Source: Lithospermum erythrorhizon (taxonomy: Eukaryota; Streptophyta; Magnoliopsida; Boraginales; Boraginaceae). From it: DNA of 64,000 nucleotides. The position numbers were made by a program, and so were the translations under genes. Positions 12,601 to 23,049 of this stretch are shown one piece after another. The notes beneath the pieces are model-generated. The model was not told the origin of the DNA. It did not search any database and saw nothing but the letters and a program-made list of their open reading frames with translations. Position 1 is the stretch's first letter. Every line of letters begins with the position of its first letter. The DNA lies in assembly GCA_019722365.1 (NCBI GenBank), contig JADFUC010000464.1, positions 1 through 64,000 of the forward strand, given 5' to 3'.

Positions 12601-14507
12601 TTTCGAAATTTCTAAAAAAAAAAAAATCAAAAAAGTAGAAAAAACCTCTAAATACATCAATTTCCCTTTCTTCCTCCCCATCTCTTTCTTTTTCCCTCTT
12701 TCTTTTTTTCTTCCTTTCCTTTCTCCACCGCCTGCTCGCCACTCATTCCGGGCGCAGATCCGCGCACATCTTCCGTTTCCGCTTCCTCGCATCAAGCAGT
12801 CTCGGCGAGATTCTCCATTGCTCCACTATTACCTCCTGCTGGCTCCTCCGTCAGAATTTTTCACAAATTGCCTCCTGGGCCTGGCTGACTTCCTTCGCTC
12901 TAACCAAGAACCGGCTGTCCCGCAGTTCACGACCCCCCGATCCGCGCACGCCACCCGCCCATCTCCGCCATCCGTATTTAAATCCCTAAATTTGTGAGTT
13001 AATTAGGTTTATTTTCCGTTATTATTATTATTATTATTATTTTCGCATTATTTCATCAGACGTGTCTTGTTAATTATTTTTGTTTCTTATTTATAGTTCC
13101 TTTATTGTGTAGTTATTTTCAGCTTTGTTTACTTTCTATTGTGTTATTCTATTATTATCATGTTTAGTTGTAAATCTTATTGCTCATGGCTTGTGTGTCA
13201 CATCGGGGACAATGTCAAATGGCGCTGGGATGGATTTGACACTCAGGTATTCTCCGAGTCTGCGGTTAATTTAGAGTGCTAGAAACTTGTCTTTGACCGT
13301 TTTATTGTGTATCCTTTCGTTGATGGTGTAGTGTATGATGGATGTGAGGGATGAGTAGATTGGATAAGGTTATAGGCTTTGATCGGTATAATTTTAGCCT
13401 GGCTTGCATGATCGACTAATGTTGTTAGAGGATTTCAGCCATGAGATGGATGACCTATATAATCGGTGGAGTTTTTGCGCCTTCATTATTTAAATTTTCT
13501 TTGATAAAGCGATAATGATTTCGATAATTCTTCGTAACTTGTTTTGAACCCTTATTTGATTCTCGAATGTGCATGTACAGAATGACGGAGGTAATTTAGA
13601 AATTATCCCACTCTTCCTATAAAGCCAACCTTGTAAGAATCCCTTATAAGCCCTTGGCTGAGTTTTATGTTGACCTCTTTGTTGCTTAAACCTCATTGAA
13701 CGAGCCTAAAGCCTTGATTTTACTTAATTATCCAACTTTGAACCTACTGAGGATTGTGATATCTTTTAGATTCACCATGTGCATTATTGAATAAGTGTTC
13801 TTTTGTTGGTGTATGCAAAGAGTTAAGTGTGGGGGAGTTTTTATCAATGAGAAATGCTGCTAGACCTTAATAAAAAAAAAGAAAAAAAAAAAAAAAAGCA
13901 AAAGCAAAAAGAAAAAGAAAAATTGAAAAAGAAACAAAGTGTTCGTTTTCTTTGTGTTGTTTCAGTTCAGGGTCTAGTAGCTTGAAAAAGTGTTGTATGT
14001 CGGGTAGCCAAATGTGCGAGGCCTGTGAGTGGACGGTGAAATTATGTCCCTCAGACTTGGTGAATTTATTTAGATTTCATAATTCCTCATGTTTAGTCCA
14101 GAGCCAAATATTTCCTACCTTAACACTCCAAGCCCCAAGCATAACTCGCGAAGACCTCTCGACTCAGGTTGCATGCATGATGGATTGAATTGTTGGGTGT
14201 ATAAACCAAGCCTATGGTAGAATGTGTGTCTTGTATTGAGATTGAGGGTAAACACTAGCCTATAAATACAATTGTTGAGTCAAAGTAGTAATTGAGAGAT
14301 ATCCACATCTTGAATTGTCTGGAATCGATGAATTAGAAGATTGTGTGTTAGTCAAGCTCTGGACAAGATTTAGCTTAATTTAAAGTCTCGATCCGTAGCC
14401 TGGAACTTGTTCCCTAATATGCGTTATGCAATTTAATCATGGATCGATATACTAAGAAGAACAAAATCGCGCCGAATGTTTTTAATTTATGACAAGAATG
14501 AGTCGTT
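12601..14507. other. Non-coding 3' interior of the LTR element
   Basis: No coding domain is seen. It contains a pyrimidine-rich stretch (12,600-12,960), a TTA microsatellite (13,018-13,041), phrases common in Athila-type elements (catcggggacaatgtcaaatg near 13,201 in shortened form; gttaagtgtgggggag near 13,830) and an A/G-rich tract at 13,870-13,945 that may include or precede the polypurine tract. Reverse transcriptase and integrase should occupy the space before this region but are absent. Confidence 0.5.
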
Positions 14508-15692
14508 TGGGAGTTTGATTAGTTAATATTTGCGCTTTTATGATGATTTTATACTTTATTACTATAATTCGGGTTGTTTTGATCATGAATTGACAAATAT
14601 TATATATTACGTGATTCCTCGAGTATTGCTTATTATTATTTGGGAAATATATAAGCACTTGTATGAAAATGCTAAAAAGAGAAATGCATGTAATTTTCCG
14701 GAAGAGTTGACAAAAATTACTCTGGAAAAAGGAAAAGAAAAGCCACCCGATTATACAAAAGTTCTCGCCGTAATAAAAAGACCGGAGTTAACCTACTACT
14801 ATATAGTTTCGCGTGTACCAATATTTTTATTATTAATTCATCGGCAGCGGCAGTAATTAATTATTCATTCAGTTTTTCTAGCAGCAGTAATCCGCGAGTA
14901 GCAGCTTATTATTATTCTTTATTTTCTTGATCGACTAAGAAGACAATTTGATAGTATTTCTACTCTTTTATTCATACCTAGTTAATTTATGTTTTCGGTA
15001 ATATATTTATGAATTATTTCAGTATGAGTAGTAGCTAAATTTATTATTACATCGGCTTAGCTGTGAATTGGTTGTTTATTTTTCTATCCGATTTTGGAGT
15101 TATTATAATTGTACCAGATAATCATTGAACTTAATTTGATTCGATTGTTTTAGAATCACACTTTTATACGGTATCCTCGAAAGATATGTAACTCCTCGCC
15201 AAAAATGGCGTATAATGTATCACTGACATTAATTAATTGTCATATACTATGTGCAACACGTTGATTTGGTTTCGATAGCATTTCCTCAAGGCCTGTGCTT
15301 TAGCTAATTAATTCTCTACTAGTGACATAGGAGATTAATTTTAAATCGGTAATTTCTAAAGCGAACTCATGAATTCAATCTGTGAGAATTTGTAACTAAC
15401 GAGAAACGGACCCTAGTGTTGATAAATCTATTATTTTGGATAGAGAATACTAACAAGCAGCTGTCGAAGTACCCCTAGAATCATTTTTATTCATAAGTTT
15501 ATCCCTTTTAATCAGACCGTTACTTAAGTTTAATCTGCTTTTATTACAATCAACTATAATACTTGGGCTTTCATTTACAACTACAATTAATTTAAGAAAT
15601 GTTCTCAAATGGATTCGAATTCCTTTACTTGAAAGATCAGACTACTAATTCGACTCTGCAATTTTGGTGTAGGAATATAATTTGTTCCATCA
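14508..15692 (+). repeat. 3' LTR
   Basis: Second copy of the 1.2-kb terminal repeat; see 5' LTR. It ends ...ttccatca at 15,692, and LINE codons in the correct frame start directly after it. A 108-codon open frame at 14,530-14,856 is inside the LTR and is not a gene. Confidence 0.85.
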
Positions 15693-16548
15693 TGTGCTGC
15701 AGAAAGAAAGTTATACAAAAGCAAATCTAGAATTGCCTGGGCTGTTGGAGGGGATGCTAGCACAAAATATTTTCTTGCTTGTATGAGGCTCCATCAGACT
15801 AGAAATAGAATCACCACTATTCAAGACAAAAATGGAATGCAAGTGGATGATTATAAAGTAATTAAAGAAGGGGCAGTGGACTTCTACAAAACTTTATTTA
15901 CTAAGCCAAGCAACTTTTCTGAAGAAATGTATCAGTTGTTGGTAGAGGCTGTTGACAACAGTATTTGTGAGGAGGAACAACTGAGTCTTATAAAGCCTGT
16001 AACTACTAATGAGATTGAAATGGTGGCGTGCAGTTAAAGGCATAAAAGCTCCTGGGCCTGATGGATTCTCTATTGAATTCTACAGAGATACATGGGGGAT
16101 CATTGGCGAGTCCGTGTGTGACGTTGTGAAGATGTATTTTGTGACTGGATGCTTGCTTAAACAGGTGAGTCTGTACAAGTTTGACCTCATTCCAAAAAAG
16201 TTTAGTGTGTCCTCAAAGCATGAGAGAATTAGGCCAATTGCTTGTTGCAATACCCTGTACAAAATTATATCCACAATCATTGCAACTAGATTGAAGAAAG
16301 TGCTGAGTAGTGTTATAGGAATGCAGCAGAGTGCGTATGTACCTGGGAGGAAAATTGTGGATGGGATAATGCTTATGCAGGAATTGGTGAATGGTTACAG
16401 TAGAGTTGCTGGCAAACCTCGATGTGCTATTAAAATAGACATCTGCGAAGGGGCTTTTATGATACTGTCAGTGGGAATTTAGGAAGGTGCTTGAGTTAAG
16501 CAAAGTTCTAAAGTTATCTTTATCAACTGGATAAAAAGCGGTGTATAT
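15693..16548 (+). pseudogene. LINE reverse transcriptase, N-terminal part
   Basis: The frame reads from AERKLYKSKSRIAW through GGDASTKYFLACM to NGMQVDDYKVIKEGA, the standard segment before the reverse transcriptase. After a frameshift near 16,025 it continues with IKAPGPDGFSIEFYRDTW, LIPKKF, RIRPIACCNTLYKII and QQSAYVPGRKIVDGIM, all conserved RT blocks, then GKPRCAIKIDI, where the Asp at about 16,438 is the first catalytic residue of the palm. The next residues (normally KAYDSV) are disturbed and the frame stops at 16,480. The enzyme would copy LINE RNA at a nicked chromosomal target. The codons go on to VIFINWIKSGVY at 16,541-16,548, where the hAT element begins. Confidence 0.8.
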
Positions 16549-17029
16549 AGGCTCGTAACGACCGACCATACCGAATCAGAGTATCGCTCGGTTCGTCCAA
16601 GATAAAAGTAACGCACGCTCGGGTCCGCCGTTCGATTTTTTGCAAACATTAAATTCTAAAGCCCGAAGCTCTGAGTTCGCAAGTTTTTTTGAATTATAGT
16701 TCGATCCGATTCGTCCGGGTTTGTAAACCGTCGCATTACGCTCGATCCGTCCGACATATTGTTGTGAAAATTAAAAATAAATAATTGCTAATCCTATTCC
16801 CTAGATTACAAGTCCCTAATACAGTTTTGATTGGTTTAATATTACAGACCAACAGTATAGGCAAATGCACTATTACACAATAAATAATTCTTCACGTTCG
16901 ACGCGCAATTTTCTTGTTCTTAGAGTTGGGTGGCCTGCTTTTATTTACGCGGAACTGCTAGATTGGCTTTATTTGCTTGGGTTGCAAGTTTTGAGAAGAG
17001 GCAACATCTAGGGCAAAATGAATCAAATA

Positions 17030-17650
17030 AAGGAACTAAAGAAATGCTTTATAGCAACCGTAAAATTATAAAACTGTGATGATAAAAACTCATTATAGGC
17101 AACCAGTAAGTTGTCCAAAGACGGGAAATCAGAATTGCGCTTCATCATTTTTCCATATTTATACATTATAGGCAACAGAAATTATAGTCATTAGTCAAGA
17201 TGCACAATCCAGTGTTACATGTATTTATAAGGGGCGTAGAATCGAACGATAGTAGTGCCACGTTATATCTCGTACATGCGAAACCGGAGAAGTTTTTAAT
17301 CATCATCATCTTTGAAGAATATAATACGAATAGTCAACTCAACAATAAAATACTTCATTAATCCGGGTAACAATTGAAATCAAGCAAAATGACAAGATCA
17401 CAATTTCACTACTTGATAGGCAAAATTGTTAATTTATAGGCAACAAGCAAATGATAGGCAACACTCATGACTGAACAGTAATGGGGCTTGATTGCTACAA
17501 TTGATAGGCAAATAAATTATAGACAATGGGCTTGAGAGGCAACAGCAATTAAAAATATATAAGTGATAGGCAATATAAGTGTGATATAGGTAAGAAATGT
17601 ATAAGAACAGCTTGATAGGCAACATACCTGATAGGGCAACAAATGTGGGG
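17030..17650. repeat. Degenerate minisatellite with core gataggcaac
   Basis: The word ataggcaac or a close variant recurs at irregular spacing of about 20-90 bp across this stretch (for example ttataggcaac, ttgataggcaa, cctgatagggcaac). Reverse complemented it is gttgcctat, the same core as the array at 35,170-35,640 in hAT element 2. Both arrays lie downstream of the transposase core relative to its direction. Confidence 0.7.
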
Positions 17651-17759
17651 GTGTGAATTATATTACCATCAGTGATATTTTTGTCCCTCATTTCATATTC
17701 TTTCTCAAACTCCAACTCAACAGGATCATCATTTCCCTAGCAACCAGATTCACAAGATG

Positions 17760-18005
17760 AATATAAGTTAGAAGAAAAAACAGTAGAATTGACAATAGAA
17801 TATAATATAAGAAAAACAGAATAGAAAAAAATAGAATAGAAAGAGGAAAAAAAATGTATCAGCAGAGAATAAAAAAATGTAATAATGAGAATAAAAACAG
17901 AATAGAAAAAACAGAATACAAAAAACAAGTATAGAAGGATATAGAAGGAAAAAGAAGAGAAAAACCATCAAAGACCACACAAAAAATGTAAAAGAAAAAA
18001 CGTAA
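17760..18005. repeat. Purine-rich degenerate repeat
   Basis: Runs of agaatagaaaaaa and acagaata alternate for about 245 bp, almost without C or T on the plus strand. The long open frames on the opposite strand here are artefacts of this composition. Confidence 0.7.
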
Positions 18006-18778
18006 TATAAGTAAAATACATCACCTCTTATCATCGATTCCATAAGCCTCCTTAATCCAATCACTACCCACACAAAGCAGTTTCAATAGTGTCTCTCCCC
18101 AACAAGCTCCTTTTTTATCAATTACCCTTCCACCAGCAATCGAAGGTGACTCTTTAAGCAATCACAGATAGGAATGGGATGTTATATCCATTGCCATTTT
18201 TGATACACTTTGTATTTGCCCTCATTTTCTCCACCAAGTTAAGGCATCAAATTGTCAACAAGAGGATATCGGACTTCCTCAAAATACAACTCTAGATCGC
18301 TTTTTTCTCTACCCTCATTCTCATCCTGGCTTGTGGCACCATGAAATCTTGCTTGGAACAATGGAAGAGGGAAGGTCATTTCAAATGTGGACCCAGAGTC
18401 TCCCCAAGCCCTTTCCTTTCTATCCTCATATATATATTAAAGATAATCGTCAAACAAGTCAGAGAAACATTGCTTGACCTTCCCATCTCTTCAAAATCAT
18501 ATGGATACATTATCTTATACAAACTTAATCATTCCCATTTTATATCTAGGATCAAGAATTGTCCTGGGAGATATTGTTTTATCACACTCATCCTTATTTT
18601 TCTTATATTTAAGTGACATTCTCACACCATGTTTTGTATGTGCTTCTTTACTAGCTACATCAAGTTTCAAGATTTAGCAATTTTGATTCTTGACAACTCT
18701 CCTTAAAAAATGTATTGACAAAGGTAATTTAATAAGATTTGTCAGCATCAAGAAATATTTCCCAAGAAACTCACAACT

Positions 18779-19910
18779 TCAAAGAATTCTTCCCACTGTA
18801 GTTTTATGGGATGCACTTTGCAAACCATCATCATCCCCAAGATATTTAGTGCTCACCACCCGCCTATAAGTACAGGCAAAGTTGTTCAACATAACATATG
18901 TACTATTCCACCTAGTGTTGTTGTCTAACACCAACTTATTAGAAGGCAACTTCAAATTGATTCTATGTTCATTAAAGGAGCTTAGTCTATTTTCGTAATC
19001 TAAACAAATATTCAATTTCCCAACAAATATCAATGTAATCCAATTTCCTTCTTCAAACCATCCTCACTCAACAAGTTTATTAAGGGATGAGCACAACATC
19101 TAACATGGAAGTCAACTTTACCATCTAAAACAAGATTTGAACGAGATCGCGGATCCCTTCTTCTAATAGCAATACAAGAATCATTTGCGTACATTACTTA
19201 GTTTCGGTCATGGCTAAATTCCTGGACACCGATCCCAACATATTACAGATTGTGGACTTCTTTGCTGTCGTTCTACGCGAGCGGTGGAGGTACATCGAAT
19301 AAAAGAACAACTTTTTTGTAAAGAATTTGTATCCAGCCATAATGACAAGTAATGACTATATAACCAATTCTTGAACAATCACCAACAACTCAGTTAAACT
19401 TACTCTATTAACTCCATTTCAAAAAAAAATGTTTATAAGTCCTGTTTCTTCTCCAATTCATAAACAAGAAACACTCTTTTCTTACTATATATCTACCTGA
19501 TTCTTTTGTAATATGAGTGTAATGTTTCCCAAGAAAACCTTAATAAACACTTTATGTTCAATCAATGTTAAATGGGTACTCAGCTTTGAGCCGAACTCAT
19601 ATGGGCGCCTAATCTTTTCACTTTCTAAAAATTAAATGCTCAATTTAACGATTCAATCGAATCCATCACCATCGAAAGCACTACACCATGCAACCTGAAA
19701 GCTGTAACAGTAGACTCTTCATTATCTTCATTGACTTCTTAGGAAACAACTCTCGCACGGTGTTTGTACGATTCAAGTGTCCGACTCAAGTGCTTAATGC
19801 TTGTGCCCTTTTTTGTACAGATAGAAGTTTACTGCAGTGAATACATTTATTCATTTTTTTTCCAGTTGGCAAGATCACTTCTCTAAAATGATCCCAAGCT
19901 AATGACCCTT
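18779..19910 (-). pseudogene. hAT transposase with BED zinc finger, broken
   Basis: On the minus strand a BED finger can be read from about 19,897 down to 19,770: WDHFREVILPTGKKMNKCIHC, followed by KLLSVQKR and, after a stop, VGHLNR; the tryptophan, the C-x2-C pair and the terminal histidine are in place. Farther on, 19,033-18,779 encodes LVLDNNTRWNSTYVMLNNF with YRR, the strongly conserved block of plant hAT transposases (usually LDVPTRWNSTY-ML). The enzyme would bind the element ends and cut and paste it. The region between is full of stops and the DDE catalytic residues and C-terminal dimerisation block are not recognisable, so the copy is inactive. The transposase runs opposite to the LINE. 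Confidence 0.75.
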
Positions 19911-20109
19911 TTCATAACTGGAAGAGTAGCTCAATAGCATCCCCTCTTAACCACCAAGTTAGATTCCAACTCACCACCTCATTTCGAGCCACTGTGAGAT
20001 TCCCTCCTTACTTTCAGAGTCCGACTCCAAGACCTCCTCCATTCTTACATCATCATTCAAAGTAGGTATTCTGTGGAACAATATAAGAATATGTCAATGC
20101 GAGTAATAT

Positions 20110-20850
20110 AAAAAGTATAAACGTAAAAGTATAACTCCGTCACAAATTACGTAAAACCCGAATTATTTTCAAATCCCCAATTTAATCAAACCTACCTAGT
20201 TCAAAACTAGGAAACTTAATTATTTCCTAAACCCCCAATTTAATTAAACCCTAATTGAGTTAAACCCAATTGAATTAAACAAGAAACCCTAATTATTTCC
20301 CAAACCCCCAATTTAATCAAACCCTAATCAGATTAAACTAGAAACCTCACTGCTTCGTAAAACCCCAATTTAATTGTTAAACCTAATCGAATTAAACCTT
20401 AATTGAATTAAACTAGAAACCCTAATTATTTACAAACCCCCAATTTAATTAAACCTTAATCAATAAAACCTAGCACTAAATTAAACTACGAAACCCTAAA
20501 TTAATTGAACCCTAATTAACTTAACTGGGAAACCCTCAAGTATTTTCAACCCCAATTTTATTAAACCATAACCCTTATTGAATTAAACCACAAACCTATT
20601 TATTTTGAAAATCTAAAAGTCAAAACTCAAGATCAAAAACAAAACTCAAAACTCAAAATCGAGAAGTCAAACTCAAGATCCAAACCAAACCTACAAAATC
20701 GAAAAGTCAAACTCAAGATCCAAACAAAAACCCAAAGTCAAACTCAAACTCAACTAAACTTGAAAACCAAAAACTCAAAGTCAAACTTAAAGCTTAAAAC
20801 TCAAAGCCTCAACACCTAAACCCCAAGATCCAACTCAAACTCAAACTCAA
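20110..20850. repeat. Degenerate AT-rich array, aaccctaattt-like
   Basis: Words such as aaaccctaattatttcc, cccccaatttaattaaacc and taatcgaattaaac repeat with drifting period to about 20,600, then give way to aaactcaaagtcaaac-type repeats. The minus-strand version (aattagggttt, gggtttaattaaattgg) is the same vocabulary as the array at 33,040-33,640 in hAT element 2, and both lie upstream of the transposase. This is probably an intron or leader of the transposase gene, not telomeric DNA. Confidence 0.7.
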
Positions 20851-21428
20851 AGTCAAAAACATATATTTTACAAGTTAAACATACATGCAAACTCAAAAAA
20901 CAAAACCCAGACTCAACCAAAACATGCAAGTAGTATACCATCAATAGGAACTTAAACTCAATCAAGAGTGGGGGCTCAAATAATTTGAGTAAAAGGAGAC
21001 ACGGCGTATTCGCTAACATGAAATTTGAAACGGAATCGAAACGACTCCAAAGCGGGGGAGGGGGCTTGCAGGTAAGCCGGGCGGAAGAGAGAGAAGGTTT
21101 GCAGGATCTAGAACCGGTAATGGTAAGCTGCAGGTTTCAAAGCGTATGGATTTTAGCAGATCACGAAAAATGGAAAGCCCGGCGCGCAGGGGTCAGCGAG
21201 GGAATATACGATGAGCCCAGGCCAAGGGGGGAATAAACGTCGGCGGGGTCAAAGGGATAACGTACCGGGACCGAACCATATTTCGCACCGCTCGTCCGGT
21301 CCGAACCCGACATTTTAACGCTTGGCGCTTCACGCTTGCGTGCGCGTAACCGAAAGAATTGTTTCGTAACTATTTCGGTACCGAATAACGCGAACCGAAC
21401 CGAACTATCGGTCACTACAAAAAGCTCT

Positions 21429-22888
21429 GTGTATACATCAGTGTGATTTTCAGTGAGTCTTTGTGGAGGGCTTCATGGGTTTTTCATGTCACTTTAGAGG
21501 GCCTGTGTAGGATCCTTTCTCCCCTACTTGTTCATCATTGTTATGGATATGTTCAATGCTGTCTTGTTGATGAAGATTGAAGCAGAGGGATTTGACTATC
21601 ATCCTCAGTGTCAGGAGATTAAGCTTACTAACATCTGTTTTACTGATGATCTTTTTGTTGTTACTGGAGCCACAAGAAAATATTTTACCATTCTAAAAGA
21701 GGCTCTGAGTGATTTTGAGAGGATGTCTAGTTTACAGCCCAATATGCAGAAGAGTACTTGCTATTTTGCAGGAACTACACCAGCTGAAGTAGAAATTCCG
21801 AAAAGCATTATGAAGATTCCTAAGTAGGTGCTTTGCCAGTAAAGTACCTTGAGTTCCACTCAACTCTACAGATCTGTGCAAGTGATTGTAGGAGCTCAAA
21901 AGTGGATAGAGTGTTGGGTTGTGAACTTCAGTGGGTGGGGGACAAGTTTCTTTGAGCTGGCGTGGCGCATCGGCATTGATGAACCTTGCATTGTTTGTAT
22001 TGCTAACTACTGGGCCTGTGTGTATGTTTCTTCCTATTGAGTAGTCTGAGGGAGATTGAGAAAGCAGTATTACTTTTATGGGAAGGTTGCAAACTGTGAC
22101 AAAAGCTCATTCTAAAGTAGCATGATCTCATGTCTGCAAAGGAAAAAGAGAAGGGTGGTTTGGAGATCAAAAGACATTGAAATTAAAACAAGTGCCTGTA
22201 TAAGTCAAATACGTGGGATCTCTGTAATTCTAAACAAACTCCTCTGGGTGAAGTGGATCTCATACTTATGTTGAAAGGAAGTGTGCAGTGGGCTGTATGT
22301 GGAAGAGTACTGATTCTGGTGTGTGAAAGTTAAGAGGACTCAGCTGCAACAATGATTAAAGCTGAAGTAGGGAGTGGTACTTAGATAAGAGCTTTTTGCA
22401 TGACAATTGGCATAGATGGGACCTTACAATGATCTCAAACAAGAGACAATAGTATAGAGAATCAGAACACTGATACAGTATTATGTAGTACAAAAATTTG
22501 TGAAAAGAAGAGGCAACCTCTGCTAGAGTTTGTTGTTGTACAATTTAGACTAAGATAGTTTTTAGTTTGAAGATCTCCCAAACTCATCAAATCTGAAGAT
22601 GAGCTTGCCTGAAGCGGTAGGGACAGGCTATGGGAAAAGAAATAGAGAATTGTTTTGTAATATAAAGCCGCCCAGTAGATCAGCTAGTCTACAAGTGTAT
22701 AAACACCTACTAGAGATAGAGTTTTTTAGTTTTGAAGAATGTCTCAAACACAAAGGCTAATTGGACCTTGTGTGTGGAGGAATTTTAGTATGGAACATAC
22801 TTAAGGGGAGAAGAGATAGGGCAGGATGTTTGAGTCCTGATGTAATTTTGTATGTTTATACAGAAATTTCATTTCATTTAAAAAAAAA
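21429..22888 (+). pseudogene. LINE reverse transcriptase, C-terminal part and 3' end
   Basis: The LINE resumes with CVYISVIFSES and, in a second frame, the block before the catalytic turn: LRGPV, a stop, then DPLSPYLFIIVMDMF (normally LRQGDPLSPYLFV). The palm motif is FTDDLFVV, with the two catalytic aspartates at 21,645-21,650; most plant LINEs have FADD here. It continues LSDFERMSSLQPNMQKSTCYF, the expected thumb segment. Beyond 21,825 frames break repeatedly, but pieces such as EKEKGGLEIK near 22,150 fit the C-terminal region. The element ends at an A run at 22,880-22,888. No zinc-finger/RNase H tail is readable. Confidence 0.75.
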
Positions 22889-23049
22889 TTATTTTCATTA
22901 TTATCCATAAACTTATTTCCAGCACATATTATACAAATGAAACAAAAATAATAAAGGAACACACTCTATTACTAGATGCACCCTAATACCCTTATACACA
23001 AATTCAGGGAAAATGGTGGATGCATGCGTACAAAACATAAAAGGGCTCC

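Larger units (their letters stand above)
8657..15692 (+). mobile_element. Ty3/gypsy LTR retrotransposon, deleted derivative
   Basis: Two direct repeats of about 1.2 kb bound a 4.7-kb interior. Both end ...tttgttccatca, and a sequence resembling a tRNA-Asp primer site follows the left one. The interior has decayed gag and a protease with the DLGASINLMP motif used by the Athila/Tat branch, then about 2 kb of non-coding sequence with a phrase typical of that branch (agtgtgggggagttt). I could not find reverse transcriptase, RNase H or integrase motifs, so this is either an internally deleted, non-autonomous element or very badly decayed. The flanks carry tgttgc (8,652-8,657) and tgtgctgc (15,693-15,700), consistent with a short target duplication in the LINE. 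The exact outer base of the 5' LTR is uncertain by a few bases. Confidence 0.8.
16549..21428 (-). mobile_element. hAT transposon 1, inserted in the LINE
   Basis: The LINE frame is interrupted between GVY (16,548) and CVYIS (from about 21,426), fixing the insertion to within a few bases. Near the two ends the inverted sequences taacgaccga (16,556-16,565) and tcggtcacta (21,408-21,417) match at 8 of 10 positions, and both subterminal regions are rich in cgaaccgaac/ggttcg words, as in plant hAT elements. The flanks share gtgtata (16,541-16,547; 21,429-21,435) and, just before it, aaaaagc, so the target duplication is present but its exact 8 bp are ambiguous. The interior holds a minus-strand transposase remnant and three repeat arrays. 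The element is about 4.9 kb. Confidence 0.8.
8516..22888 (+). mobile_element. LINE, 5'-truncated, split by two insertions
   Basis: Three pieces of one plus-strand non-LTR retrotransposon are recognised: 8,516-8,656, 15,693-16,548 and about 21,429-22,888. The first gap is the LTR retrotransposon, the second a hAT element. The protein order across the pieces is linker, reverse transcriptase fingers/palm, palm with the catalytic DD, then C-terminal remnants, and the element ends in an A run at 22,880-22,888. Real LINE content is about 2.5 kb. No endonuclease or ORF1 is seen, so it was truncated on insertion or lost its 5' half later. Confidence 0.75.

Noticed and set aside
14530..14856. 108-codon open frame with hydrophobic residues
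   Set aside because: It lies fully within the 3' LTR and has no homologue with conserved frame in the 5' LTR.
17737..18073. Long minus-strand frames rich in Phe, Leu and Tyr, membrane-protein-like
   Set aside because: They arise from the purine-rich repeat on the plus strand; no start context or domain.
20110..20600. Telomere-like aaaccctaa words suggesting an interstitial telomere
   Set aside because: The units are not a regular 7-bp repeat; they alternate with aatttaattaaacc words and lie inside a hAT element, with a counterpart in hAT 2.
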